This document shows positions 45,196-54,217 of a stretch of 64,000 bases of DNA, piece by piece. The position numbers were made by a program, and so were the translations under genes. The stretch's first letter is position 1; each line of letters starts with the position of its first letter. The stretch covers positions 1,244,501 to 1,308,500 of the forward strand of contig NZ_CP027667.1 of assembly GCF_003008575.1 (NCBI RefSeq). The letters are read 5' to 3'. The notes under the pieces were generated by a model that did not search any database, was not told where the DNA came from, and saw only the letters and a program-made list of their open reading frames with translations. Source of the stretch: Melaminivora suipulveris. GTDB taxonomy: Bacteria > Pseudomonadota > Gammaproteobacteria > Burkholderiales > Burkholderiaceae_C.

Positions 45196-47196
45196 TCACG
45201 GCAACTCCTTGCTCGGATCCTCCCCGGCAGCCGTGCGCGGCCCCACCGTGCCCAGGTGGCTCTTGAGCGACTGCGGCTGCCCCGTCAGCAGCGCGGCGTA
45301 GTTCACGGTATTCGCCAGCACCTTCTTGACGTAGTCGCGCGTCTCGGCAAAGGGCACGTTCTCGGCCCAGATGGCGGCGTCCAGCACCGGGCCGTTGCGC
45401 CAGTTGCGCGGGCGCCCTGGGCCGGCGTTGTAGGCGGCGGCGGCCAGGGGCATGGAGCCCTGGAAATCGTCCAGCGCCAGCTTCAGATAGGCCGTGCCGA
45501 TGGTGATGTTGGTGTCCCGGTCGTTGATCTGGTCGGGCGTGAAGCCGGCCAGGCCGATCTTTTTCGCGGTCCAGCGTGCCGTGGCCGGCATGACCTGCAT
45601 CAGCCCCGATGCGCCCACACCCGAGCGCGCGTCCATGATGAAGCGGCTTTCCTGGCGGATCAGGCCGTAGACGTAGGCCGGGTCCAGCCCGATGGCACGC
45701 GTGCGCTCCAGCACGGCCTGGCGGTAGGGCGTCGGAAAGCGCTGCGCCATGTCGATGCTGGCGCGCGTGCGCTCGCTGGTGTTGATGCAGCGGTCCCACA
45801 CCTGCTGCTGGCAGGCGAAATCGGCGGCGGCCAGCAGTTCGCGCTCGCCCATGCCGCCGGGGGTATGCAGATTGGTGGCGTAGTTCCATTCGCGCACGCC
45901 CTCGCTGCGCAGGCCCAGCAAGATGGCGTACAGGCCGCGGTTCAGGCTGGGGTTGGCGCGCGCGGCAGCTTTCTCTTCAGCCGTGAGCGGCGCGGGCGCA
46001 GGCGGCAGCGCAATGGCGGCGCCCAGCTCCTCCAGCGCCAGCTGCTCGTAAAAGCCCGTGCTGCCGGCGATGCGCTCGTACAGGGCGCGCGCTTGGGCGC
46101 GGTCGGCCTCGCTCGGCCGGCCGGCCAGGTGGGCGCGGGCGCGCCAGTAAGTCCAGGTGGCGTCTTCGCGGGCAGCGGCGCTCATGGCGTCGATGCTGCG
46201 CGCCACCACCTTCCACTGCCCGGCGCGCAGGGCGGCGCGGGTCTTCCAGCCCAGCATGTCGTCGCTCAGGTCGGCGTCGCGCGTGGCGCGGCCGAAGTAG
46301 TCCAGCGCATCGGGCGACAGCGACAGCGCCTTGTGCTTGCCGATCAGGCCCCACAGCCAGTTGCGCTCCTCCACCGGCAGGTGCACGCCCCATTTGGCGT
46401 CCAGCAGCCGCGCAGCGCCGTCGGCATCCGACGAGGCCATGCGCGCCAGCGCCAGGGCGATGACTTCCTGGCGCACGCGGCCGGCGGCGGTGGCGCGGCT
46501 GGTGAGGTATTTGGTGGGCGAATCCAGCGCGGCGGCGGCCTGCGCGACCGCCTCGGGCGCGACGATCTCCACGGCGCGGCGCACGGCGCGCGGGCGATTG
46601 GCCTCGGCGGCCAGGCGCGCCTTGTGCCAGACGTCGGCGGGCTTGATCTTCTTGGCGCTCAGCAACTCGCCAGCGGCGTGCGAGCAGCCGTCGTCGGCAT
46701 CACGCAGCGCGTACCAGTTGCGCAGCACCTCGTCGGCCAGCCCCGCGCCGGCGCTGCCGCGCAGGTGCTCGACGGTGGCGGCGTAGCAGCGCACCTCGCG
46801 GTCGTCGTTCATGCGAAATTGCGGGTGCAGCGCGGCGAAACGGTCCCAGGAGCGGCGCTGGCCCAGCAGCAGCAGCCAGTCGTTGCGCAGGCGGTCTTCC
46901 TGGTAGCTGCCGGCCCAGCGCTGCAGGAAGGCATCGACTTCCGCGTCCTGCGCTTCGTCCAGGCGCGCGCGCAGCGTCCAATACGCTGCCCAGGGCTCCA
47001 GCGGATGGCCCTGCGTGGCCGGCAGCAGTTGCGCCAGGCGCAGCTTGTCGCCCTTGCGGAAGGCCTTTTGCATCTCCAGCACGGCCTCGTCGCCCGAGGC
47101 GGGCGCTGGCGCTCCTTGCGCGTGCGCGGCGGGCAGCAGGGTCGCCAGTGCCGCTGCCGTCAGCAGCGGTGTCAAAATCCCGAACCACTTTTTCAT
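45196..47196 (-). CDS. slt: Soluble lytic murein transglycosylase
   Basis: A 666-residue periplasmic enzyme that cleaves peptidoglycan to 1,6-anhydro-muropeptides. Signal peptide MKKWFGILTPLLTAAALATLLPAAHAQGA, a superhelical U-domain made of helical repeats (about 40-440), and the SLT catalytic domain with the Glu in YVYGLIRQESRFIMDARSGVGASGLMQVMPATA, ITIGTAYLKLALDDFQGSMPLAAAAYNAGPGRPRNW. Length is like Slt70 family members of beta-proteobacteria. Divergent from the cyclo-ligase gene. Confidence 0.95.
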   Translation of the reverse strand: MKKWFGILTPLLTAAALATLLPAAHAQGAPAPASGDEAVLEMQKAFRKGDKLRLAQLLPATQGHPLEPWAAYWTLRARLDEAQDAEVDAFLQRWAGSYQEDRLRNDWLLLLGQRRSWDRFAALHPQFRMNDDREVRCYAATVEHLRGSAGAGLADEVLRNWYALRDADDGCSHAAGELLSAKKIKPADVWHKARLAAEANRPRAVRRAVEIVAPEAVAQAAAALDSPTKYLTSRATAAGRVRQEVIALALARMASSDADGAARLLDAKWGVHLPVEERNWLWGLIGKHKALSLSPDALDYFGRATRDADLSDDMLGWKTRAALRAGQWKVVARSIDAMSAAAREDATWTYWRARAHLAGRPSEADRAQARALYERIAGSTGFYEQLALEELGAAIALPPAPAPLTAEEKAAARANPSLNRGLYAILLGLRSEGVREWNYATNLHTPGGMGERELLAAADFACQQQVWDRCINTSERTRASIDMAQRFPTPYRQAVLERTRAIGLDPAYVYGLIRQESRFIMDARSGVGASGLMQVMPATARWTAKKIGLAGFTPDQINDRDTNITIGTAYLKLALDDFQGSMPLAAAAYNAGPGRPRNWRNGPVLDAAIWAENVPFAETRDYVKKVLANTVNYAALLTGQPQSLKSHLGTVGPRTAAGEDPSKELP

Positions 47197-47323
47197 CTAA
47201 GACAAACTCCAGTCCCCAGCCTTGTGCGCCGAGGGGACAATGCTTTCGGGAGACGCCACAAACCTCTCCCGAGCTGTTTCGCCCGGTCACGGGCGTGGAT
47301 TGAAACATCCGGGAAATTATGTG

Positions 47324-47911
47324 ATGGACCGAGCAGCCCTGCGCCGCGCACTGGTGAACGAACGCCTCAACCTGCCCGACCGAATGGCGCGCGCCGAGCG
47401 GCTGCAAAGCGTGCTGCGCATCTGGCTGGTCGACCGGCCCGACGTGGTCATCGGCGCCTACTGGCCCATCAAGGGCGAGTTCGACCCCCTGCCCGCGCTG
47501 CACCGCTGGAAGGAAGACGGCGAGCTGCTGGACGAACCGCAGCGCCGGCGCATCGGCCTGCCGGTGGTCAACAAACAGCACAAGACGCTCACCTTCCACG
47601 CCTGGTATCCCGGCTGCCCGATGGAGGAAGACGCCTATGGGATTCCCAAACCCAAGGACACCGAGGCGCTGGTGCCCACGCTGCTGTTCGTGCCTTGCGT
47701 GGGCTACGGGCCGGGTGGCTACCGGCTGGGCTATGGTGGCGGCTTCTACGACCGCACCCTGGCCACGCTACAGCCGCGCCCTGCCACCGTGGGCCTGGGT
47801 TACACGGCGGGCTATCTGGATGACTTCGAGCCGCAGGCGCACGACATGCCGCTGGACGCCATCCTGAACGACAACGGGGTGGTCTGGCCGGTGGCAAGGA
47901 CAACCCCCTGA
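47324..47911 (+). CDS. 5-formyltetrahydrofolate cyclo-ligase
   Basis: Converts 5-formyl-THF to methenyl-THF. Start at MDRAALRRALVNERLNLPD (195 residues); the frame extends upstream without similarity. IGAYWPIKGEFDPLPAL and the ATP-binding GYGPGGYRLGYGGGFYDRTLATL are diagnostic (FAU1/YgfA). Its last codons and TGA are supplied by a type 3 repeat that begins at 47901. Confidence 0.93.
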   Translation: MDRAALRRALVNERLNLPDRMARAERLQSVLRIWLVDRPDVVIGAYWPIKGEFDPLPALHRWKEDGELLDEPQRRRIGLPVVNKQHKTLTFHAWYPGCPMEEDAYGIPKPKDTEALVPTLLFVPCVGYGPGGYRLGYGGGFYDRTLATLQPRPATVGLGYTAGYLDDFEPQAHDMPLDAILNDNGVVWPVARTTP

Positions 47912-47970
47912 GCGCCTGCGGCGCTTCCCCCTTCTCTGGCGCGCTGCGCGCTGGGAAGGGGGACGACGCC
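47901..47970. repeat. Palindromic repeat (type 3), copy A
   Basis: The first 37 bases (CAACCCCCTGAGCGCCTGCG...) are identical to copy B at 54022. A hairpin follows: CCCCCTTC, an inner GCGCG CTG CGCGC stem, GGAAGGGGG. It carries the stop codon of the upstream gene and may terminate its transcript. Confidence 0.8.
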
Positions 47971-48072
47971 ACTGGACCGGCGAAGCCGGATCCACGGCGT
48001 CCGCTGGGGCGGCCTGCTCCGCGGCCCTCTGAATGATGGGCCTCGCGTTTTATCTCGGCGAAAGGAAGTCTC

Positions 48073-48759
48073 ATGCTCCAGCTCTACATCGGCAACAAGA
48101 ACTACTCCTCCTGGTCCATGCGGCCGTGGGTGCTGCTGCGCCAGGTGGGCATTCCTTTCGAGGAAGTGCCCGTGCGCTTCGACAGTTTTGACGCCAACTC
48201 GCAGTTCAAGCGCCAGCTCAAGGATGTCTCGCCCACGGCCAAGGTGCCGGTTCTGGTCGATGGCGACCTCACGGTCTGGGACACGCTGGCGATCGCCGAG
48301 TACCTTGCCGAGAAATTCCCCGACAGGCAGCTGTGGCCGCAGGATGCCGCCACGCGTGCCCACGCCCGCAGCGTGGTGGCCGAGATGCACAGCGGCTTCG
48401 GCCAGCTGCGCAGCCATTGCCCGATGAACATCGAAGCGCGCCTGCCGCACATCGGCGCGCTGATCTGGCGCGACCAGCCCGGGGTGCGCGCCGACGTGGA
48501 GCGCCTGGGGCAGATGTGGAGCGAACTGCTGGCGCGCCACCGCGGGCAGATGCTGTATGGCGAGTTCAGCATCGCCGACGCCTTCTTCGCGCCAGTGTGC
48601 ATGCGCCTGGTGACCTACGCGCTGCCGGTGCCCGCCGTCGTCGCCGCCTACGTGCAGCGCGTGCAGGCGCTGCCGGGCGTGGCCGCGTGGATCGAGGCGG
48701 CACTGGCCGAGCAGGATTTCCGCGACTTCGAGGAGCCCTACCGCCTGGCGCGCGACTGA
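48073..48759 (+). CDS. Glutathione S-transferase family protein
   Basis: A 228-residue protein beginning MLQLYIGNKNYSSWSMRPWVLLRQVGIPFEEVPVRF, the N-terminal thioredoxin-like domain of a bacterial GST subgroup, with SPTAKVPVLVDGDLTVWDTLAIAEYLAE as the glutathione-binding SNAIL-like segment. The C-terminal helical domain includes YGEFSIADAFFAPVCMRLVTYALPV. Role unknown; the AAAGGAAG ribosome-binding site is 6-7 bases upstream. Confidence 0.92.
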   Translation: MLQLYIGNKNYSSWSMRPWVLLRQVGIPFEEVPVRFDSFDANSQFKRQLKDVSPTAKVPVLVDGDLTVWDTLAIAEYLAEKFPDRQLWPQDAATRAHARSVVAEMHSGFGQLRSHCPMNIEARLPHIGALIWRDQPGVRADVERLGQMWSELLARHRGQMLYGEFSIADAFFAPVCMRLVTYALPVPAVVAAYVQRVQALPGVAAWIEAALAEQDFRDFEEPYRLARD

Positions 48760-48765
48760 CCGGCG

Positions 48766-49551
48766 ATGAAGCTGCACATCCTGTCCGATCTGCACCTGGG
48801 CGTGGCCGGCATGGAGCGCCCGCAGGCCGACGCCGACGTGGTCGTCCTGGCCGGCGACATCGCCCGGCCGCAAGCCGCCATCGATTGGGCACGAGGTTTT
48901 GACAAACCGGTGCTGTACGTGCCGGGCAACCACGAGTTCTACGGCAGCAGCCTGCAAGAGACGCACGAGTTGCTGCATCAGGCGAGCGCCGGCAGCCAGG
49001 TGCAGGTGCTGGACAACCGCAGCGCCGTGGTGCAGGGCGTGCGTTTCATCGGCAGCACGCTGTGGACGGATTTCCTGGCGGCAGGCGACGGCCCCGCGCG
49101 CGAGCACGCGATGCGCCAAGCGCAGCAATTCATGCGCGACTTCAGCCGCATCCGCAGCGCCGAGCCACCGCAGGAGGCCATGTTCAGCCCGCAGGAATCG
49201 GCCCGCCTGTTCGCTGCCAACGTGCGCTGGCTGCAGGGCGAGTTCGCCCGGCCGTTCGCCGGCCCGACGGTGGTCATCACGCACCATGCGCCCTCGACGC
49301 GCAGCATCCACGCGCGCTTTGCCGGCTCGCCCATCAACGCCTGCTTCGTCTCGGGTGCCGAGGCGCTGGTCGCGGCCAGCGGCGCGCAGCTGTGGGTGCA
49401 TGGCCACACGCACGACAGCTTCGACTACTGCGTCGGCAGCACGCGCGTGCTGTGCAACCCACGCGGCTATGCCAGGGATGGGGCGGTCGAGAACGCGCTG
49501 TTCGATGCGCATCTGGTAGTGCCTGTGGCGGCCGCGGACCCACAGCAATGA
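48766..49551 (+). CDS. Calcineurin-like metallophosphoesterase
   Basis: A 261-residue protein with all five metal motifs of the family: [45 protein letters not shown] and [13 protein letters not shown]. Substrate is unknown. Its stop overlaps the cca start as ATGA, so the two are cotranslated. Confidence 0.92.
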   Translation: MKLHILSDLHLGVAGMERPQADADVVVLAGDIARPQAAIDWARGFDKPVLYVPGNHEFYGSSLQETHELLHQASAGSQVQVLDNRSAVVQGVRFIGSTLWTDFLAAGDGPAREHAMRQAQQFMRDFSRIRSAEPPQEAMFSPQESARLFAANVRWLQGEFARPFAGPTVVITHHAPSTRSIHARFAGSPINACFVSGAEALVAASGAQLWVHGHTHDSFDYCVGSTRVLCNPRGYARDGAVENALFDAHLVVPVAAADPQQ

Positions 49552-50822
49552 GCGAGCCGCGCATCTACATGGTCGGCGGCGCGGTGCGCGATGCGCTGCT
49601 GGGCCTGCCCGCCGGCGACCGCGACTGGGTCGTCGTCGGCAGCACGCCCGAGGACATGGCCGCGCGCGGCTACCTGCCGGTGGGGCGCGACTTCCCGGTC
49701 TTTTTGCATCCCGAGACGCGCGAGGAATACGCCCTGGCGCGCACCGAACGCAAGAGTGGGCGTGGCTACCGGGGCTTCACCGTGCTCGCCTCGCCCGAGG
49801 TGACGCTGGAAGAAGACCTGGCGCGGCGCGACCTTACTATCAATGCGATAGCTGCACCCGCAGACTGGACGCCGGCTGAAGCCGTTTTTGACCCCTATCA
49901 CGGCGTGGCCGACCTGCGTGCGCGCATCCTGCGCCACGTCACCGACGCCTTCCGCGAAGACCCGGTGCGCATCCTGCGCGTGGCGCGTTTTGCCGCGCGC
50001 TTTGCAGATTTCTCCATCGCCCCCGAGACCATGCAGCTCATGCGCGAGATGGTCGAGGGCGGCGAGGCCGACCACCTGGTGCCCGAGCGTGTCTGGCAGG
50101 AACTGTCGCGCGGCCTGATGGAGGCAACGCCGTCGCGCATGTTCGAGGTGCTGCGCGCGTGCGGCGCGCTGGCCGTGCTGCTGCCCGAGGTCGAGCGCCT
50201 GTGGGGCGTGCCCCAGCGCGCCGAGTACCACCCCGAGGTGGACACCGGCGTGCACCTGATGATGGTGCTGGACATGGCGGCGCGCCTGGACGCCCCGCTG
50301 GCCGTGCGCTTCGCCTGCCTGACGCACGATCTGGGCAAGGGCACCACCCCTGCCGACGTGCTGCCGCGCCATATCGGCCACGAGCAAAGGAGCGCCAAGT
50401 TGCTCAAGGGCGTGTGCGAGCGCCTGCGCGTGCCGGGTGATTGCCGCGAGACGGCCGACGTCGTCGCGCGCGAGCACGGCAACATCCACCGAAGCGGCGA
50501 CCTGGGCGCCGCCGCCCTGCTGCGCCTGCTGGAGCGCTGCGACGCGCTGCGCAAGCCCCGGCGCTTTGCCGACGTGCTGCTGGCCTGCGAGTGCGACGCA
50601 CGCGGACGCGGCGGCCTGCAGGAGCAGCCCTACCCGCAGCGCCCACGCCTGGCGGCAGCGCTGGAGCAGGCCCTGGCCGTGCCCACGGCCGAGGTCGCCG
50701 CCCAAGCCGCCGAGCGCGGCGCCACGGGCCCGCAAGTGGGCGAATGGATCCGCCGCGCGCGCGAGCAGGCTCTGGCGCAGTGGCTGGCCGCCGAGGCCGG
50801 CGCGAGCCCGTCAGAGGTTTGA
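49548..50822 (+). CDS. cca: Multifunctional CCA tRNA nucleotidyltransferase
   Basis: Adds and repairs the CCA end of tRNA; the HD domain gives phosphatase and phosphodiesterase activity. Start [19 protein letters not shown] (424 residues). Head: [52 protein letters not shown] domain: [15 protein letters not shown]. The loop after TINAIA is longer than in E. coli ([15 protein letters not shown] against QDDNGEIIDPY) and is encoded by a dispersed-repeat copy at 49836-49890. Converges on trxC with a 12-bp overlap. Confidence 0.95.
   Translation: MSEPRIYMVGGAVRDALLGLPAGDRDWVVVGSTPEDMAARGYLPVGRDFPVFLHPETREEYALARTERKSGRGYRGFTVLASPEVTLEEDLARRDLTINAIAAPADWTPAEAVFDPYHGVADLRARILRHVTDAFREDPVRILRVARFAARFADFSIAPETMQLMREMVEGGEADHLVPERVWQELSRGLMEATPSRMFEVLRACGALAVLLPEVERLWGVPQRAEYHPEVDTGVHLMMVLDMAARLDAPLAVRFACLTHDLGKGTTPADVLPRHIGHEQRSAKLLKGVCERLRVPGDCRETADVVAREHGNIHRSGDLGAAALLRLLERCDALRKPRRFADVLLACECDARGRGGLQEQPYPQRPRLAAALEQALAVPTAEVAAQAAERGATGPQVGEWIRRAREQALAQWLAAEAGASPSEV
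49836..49890 (+). repeat. Dispersed repeat copy (type 1) inside cca
   Basis: ACTATCAATGCGATAGCTG, then GGACGCCGGCTGAAGCCGTTTTTG. The middle CGCTTGAT part is diverged (CGCAGACT). Unlike the other genic copies it is read on its plus strand. Confidence 0.7.
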
Positions 50823-51266
50823 CCGCACCCAGCGCACGATCTCGGCCGCCGGCAGCGCGCCGGAGATGCGCGCGGCCTCTTGGCCGCCCTTGAAGACGAT
50901 CATGGTCGGAATGCTGCGGATGCCGTAGCGCCCGGCCACCTGCGGCTCGGCCTCGGTGTCCAGTTTGGCCAGGCGGGCGCGGGGCTCCAGCTGCTGGGCC
51001 GCCTGGGCAAAGGCCGGCGCCATCTGCCGGCACGGCCCGCACCAGGGCGCCCAGAAATCCACCACCACGGGCAGCTGGCTGCGCCCCACGTGCTTGTCGA
51101 AGCTGGCGCCGTCCAGCGCGATGGGTTCGCCGGCGAACAGCGGCTGGTGGCAACTGCCGCAGTCGGGCTGCGAGGTCAGCTGCGCGGATTGCACGCGGTT
51201 GGTGGTGTGACAGTGCGGGCAGACCACGTGCAGGGCGGAGGAGGAAGATGTGGCGGTGTCGTTCAT
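50811..51266 (-). CDS. trxC: Thioredoxin 2
   Basis: A 151-residue thioredoxin with an extra N-terminal zinc domain ([29 protein letters not shown]) and the active site [14 protein letters not shown]. The cis-Pro segment is [14 protein letters not shown]. TrxC is an oxidative-stress thioredoxin. The ATG at 51266 fits the zinc-domain start; the frame runs 20 codons further. No OxyR site was searched for. Confidence 0.95.
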   Translation of the reverse strand: MNDTATSSSSALHVVCPHCHTTNRVQSAQLTSQPDCGSCHQPLFAGEPIALDGASFDKHVGRSQLPVVVDFWAPWCGPCRQMAPAFAQAAQQLEPRARLAKLDTEAEPQVAGRYGIRSIPTMIVFKGGQEAARISGALPAAEIVRWVRSNL

Positions 51267-51402
51267 GGCGGGCCTTGGATGGGAGGAGTCGTTCCGTTCA
51301 ACTGCGGCTTGCGCCGGCGTTTTCAACGCAGCCGGCGGCCACCCGCAACCATGGCCTCTGACCTACAGCGCGCAAGCGTGCAAGCTGTTACGGTCCCTCG
51401 CG

Positions 51403-52182
51403 ATGCTTTCCCCACCCTCTCTCACGCCGCGCCACGCGCTGTTTCTCGACTTCGACGGCACCCTGGCCGACATCGCCCCGCTGCCTGATGCCGTCCAGCT
51501 GGCTCCGGGCCTGCTGCAAGACCTGCGCGCCCTGCACCAGGCGCTGAACGGCGCGCTGGCCATCGTCACCGGCCGCACGCTGGCCGACATCGACCACTTT
51601 CTGAAGCCTCTGGACTTGCCCTTGGCCTGCGAGCACGGCGCGCATTGGCGCCTGTCCAGCGCAGGCAGCGCCACCGCGCCCTCGCTGGACCTGGGCCCCG
51701 TGCTGCGAGCGCTGGCCGAGCTGACCGCCCGCCATCCGGAGCTGCTGATCGAGCGCAAGAGCGCCGGCGTCGCCCTGCACTACCGCCAGGCGCCCCATTT
51801 GCAGCAGGCGTGCCACGAAGCCTTGACGCAGGCCGTTGCCCAGGTGGCCGGCGCCGAGCTGATGGCCGGCAAGTGCGTGTACGAGGTCAAGCCAGCCGGC
51901 GCCAGCAAGGGCCAGGCCATCACGCGCTTCCTGCAGCAGCCGCCCTTTGCCGGCCGCATGCCGCTGTTTTTTGGTGACGACGTGACCGACGAGGCCGGCT
52001 TTGCCGCCGTGCAGGCCGCGGGCGGCGTGGGCGTCAAGGTCGGGTCGGGGGACAGCGCGGCGCGCGCGCGCATGGCCTCGCCCGCCTCCGTCCGCGCCTG
52101 GCTGCACCAGGCCGCGCGCCAACTGACTGGCGCCAGCGCCCCGGCCAAGGATTTCGTCACTGCTCCACAGACCGCAGCATGA
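51403..52182 (+). CDS. otsB: Trehalose-6-phosphate phosphatase
   Basis: HAD phosphatase that finishes trehalose synthesis. Start MLSPPSLTPRHALFLDFDGTLADIAP (259 residues). Motif I LDFDGTLAD, motif II IVTGRTLADID, CEHGAHWRL, Lys in VKPAGASKGQAI, and FFGDDVTDEAGF as motif IV. Its stop overlaps the GH15 start by 4 bp. Together with GH15 and otsA it forms a trehalose/compatible-solute cluster. Confidence 0.94.
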   Translation: MLSPPSLTPRHALFLDFDGTLADIAPLPDAVQLAPGLLQDLRALHQALNGALAIVTGRTLADIDHFLKPLDLPLACEHGAHWRLSSAGSATAPSLDLGPVLRALAELTARHPELLIERKSAGVALHYRQAPHLQQACHEALTQAVAQVAGAELMAGKCVYEVKPAGASKGQAITRFLQQPPFAGRMPLFFGDDVTDEAGFAAVQAAGGVGVKVGSGDSAARARMASPASVRAWLHQAARQLTGASAPAKDFVTAPQTAA

Positions 52183-54017
52183 CCCTGGAACACGCCACTC
52201 CCCCTGCCGCCACCGCTCCCGCCGCGCCGGGCGCCGCCCCGCCCTCGCTGGCGCTGGGCATGATCGGCAATTGCACCATCAGCGCGCTGGTGGACGCCAA
52301 GGGCGCCATCGTCTGGAGCTGCCTGCCGCGCTTCGACGGCGACCCGGTCTTCAACGCCCTGATCCACCCCGGCCCGGACGCCGGGCGCTTCGCCATCGAG
52401 CTGGAGGATTTCTCCACCAGCGAGCAATGGTACGAGCCCAACACCGCCGTGCTGCGCACGCGGCTGACGGACACCCAGGGCAACTGCCTGGAGGTGACGG
52501 ATTTTTGCCCGCGCTTCCAGGCGCGCTCGCGGTTTTTCCGGCCGGTGAACATCGTGCGCCGCATCCGCCCGATCAGTGGAGCGCCGCGCATCCGCGTGCT
52601 GCTGAACGTGCGCTACGACTGGGGCCAGACCGCGCCGCACCTCACACGCGGCAGCCACCACGTGCGCTACGTGGGCGGCGCGCTGACCCTGCGGCTGACG
52701 ACCGACGCGCCCGTGCCCTACGTGCTCTCGGGCGAGCCCTTCATCGTCTCGCGCGAGCACAACTTCATCCTGGGCGCCGACGAGACGCTGATGGAGGGCA
52801 TCGCCGACACCGCGCGCTACTGGGAGCAGGAGACCATCAGCTACTGGAAGCACTGGACCATGCGCCTGCACGTTCCGCTGCAGTGGCAGCAGGCGGTGAT
52901 CCGCGCGGCCATCACGCTGAAGATGTCTTTGTTCGAAGACACCGGCGCCATCGTCGCCGCGATGACCACCAGCATTCCCGAATCGGCCAACAGCGGGCGC
53001 AACTGGGACTACCGCTACTGCTGGCTGCGCGATGCGTTCTTCGTCGTGCGCGCGCTCAACAGCCTGTCCGAAGTCGGCACCATGGAGGACTACCTGCGCT
53101 GGCTGGCCAACATCGTGCTGAAAGCCGGCGACGGCCACATCCAGCCCCTGTACGGCATCGGGCTGGAGCACGAACTGCCTGAGTCCTTCGTACCGTCCAT
53201 GCAAGGCTACCGCGGCATGGGTCCGGTGCGCGTGGGCAATCAGGCGGCCGAGCACTTCCAGCACGACGTGTACGGCAACATCGTGCTGGGCTCCGCGCAG
53301 GCCTTTCACGACCAGCGCCTGCTGCAGCCCGCCGGCGCGGCCGAGTTCGCGCGGCTGGAGCGCATCGGCGAGCTGGCGGTGCAGGTCTACGGCACGCCGG
53401 ACGCCGGCATGTGGGAGCTGCGCACGCGCGCACGCATCCACACCTCGTCGGCGCTGATGAGCTGGGCGGCGTGCGACCGGCTGGCAAAAATAGCGCGCGC
53501 CTTGCAGCTGCCCGAGCGCGCCGAGTACTGGCGCGGCCACGCGCAGCGCATGGGCGACGAGATCCTCACGCGCTCGTGGAACGCCGAGCGCGGCGTGTTC
53601 GCCGAGAGCTTTGGCGGGCGCGAGCTGGATGCCAGCATCCTCCTGATGGCCGAAGTCGGCCTGGTCGACGCGCGCGACGAGCGCTTCATCCGCACGCTGG
53701 ACGTGATGGAAGAGGTGCTGTGCGATGGCCCCTTCATGCGCCGCTACGAGGCCGCCGACGACTTCGGCAAGCCCGAGACGTCGTTCAACATCTGCACTTT
53801 CTGGCGCATCGACGCCCTGGCGCGCGTGGGCCGCAAGGAGCAGGCCCGCGAGATCTTCGAGGCCATGCTGGCCGTGCGCAACCCGCTGGGCCTGCTGTCC
53901 GAGGACACGCACGCCACCACCGGCGAGCTGTGGGGCAACTTTCCGCAGACGTATTCGATGGTGGGCGTGATCAACGCTGCGATGCGGCTGTCTGCTCCCT
54001 GGGATAGCGTGATCTAG
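52179..54017 (+). CDS. Glycoside hydrolase family 15 protein (glucoamylase/trehalase-like)
   Basis: A 612-residue (alpha/alpha)6 enzyme. N-terminal beta domain (LALGMIGNCTISALVDAKGAIVWSCLPRFDGDPVFNALI), then NSGRNWDYRYCWLRDAFFVVRALNSL, the GH15 catalytic region, DDFGKPETSFNICTFWRIDAL and GELWGNFPQTYSMVGVINAAMRL. GH15 members between otsA and otsB may hydrolyse trehalose (as in mycobacterial trehalase) or an alpha-glucan; the substrate is open. No signal peptide, so cytoplasmic. Confidence 0.92.
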   Translation: MTLEHATPPAATAPAAPGAAPPSLALGMIGNCTISALVDAKGAIVWSCLPRFDGDPVFNALIHPGPDAGRFAIELEDFSTSEQWYEPNTAVLRTRLTDTQGNCLEVTDFCPRFQARSRFFRPVNIVRRIRPISGAPRIRVLLNVRYDWGQTAPHLTRGSHHVRYVGGALTLRLTTDAPVPYVLSGEPFIVSREHNFILGADETLMEGIADTARYWEQETISYWKHWTMRLHVPLQWQQAVIRAAITLKMSLFEDTGAIVAAMTTSIPESANSGRNWDYRYCWLRDAFFVVRALNSLSEVGTMEDYLRWLANIVLKAGDGHIQPLYGIGLEHELPESFVPSMQGYRGMGPVRVGNQAAEHFQHDVYGNIVLGSAQAFHDQRLLQPAGAAEFARLERIGELAVQVYGTPDAGMWELRTRARIHTSSALMSWAACDRLAKIARALQLPERAEYWRGHAQRMGDEILTRSWNAERGVFAESFGGRELDASILLMAEVGLVDARDERFIRTLDVMEEVLCDGPFMRRYEAADDFGKPETSFNICTFWRIDALARVGRKEQAREIFEAMLAVRNPLGLLSEDTHATTGELWGNFPQTYSMVGVINAAMRLSAPWDSVI

Positions 54018-54021
54018 AGAG

Positions 54022-54092
54022 CAACCCCCTGAGCGCCTGCGGCGCTTCCCCCTTCTCTCGAATAGCTGCGCTATTCGGGAAGGGGGACACCG
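54022..54092. repeat. Palindromic repeat (type 3), copy B
   Basis: Starts 5 bp after the GH15 stop. 37 bases identical to copy A at 47901, then the stem CGAATAGC TGC GCTATTCG nested in CCCCCTTC/GAAGGGGG. The rest of the 200-bp gap to otsA is GC-rich with no other gene. Confidence 0.8.
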
Positions 54093-54217
54093 CCAGTGCG
54101 GCGGGGCGGCCCTTGCACGGCGGTTCGCGCTTGGGTTGCGCGGGCGCTGAGCTTGGGGACTGTGCGCGGCGGCTGCGAGGTCGCGTGCAGATAACGAAAT
54201 ACATCAAGGAGGAGTTC

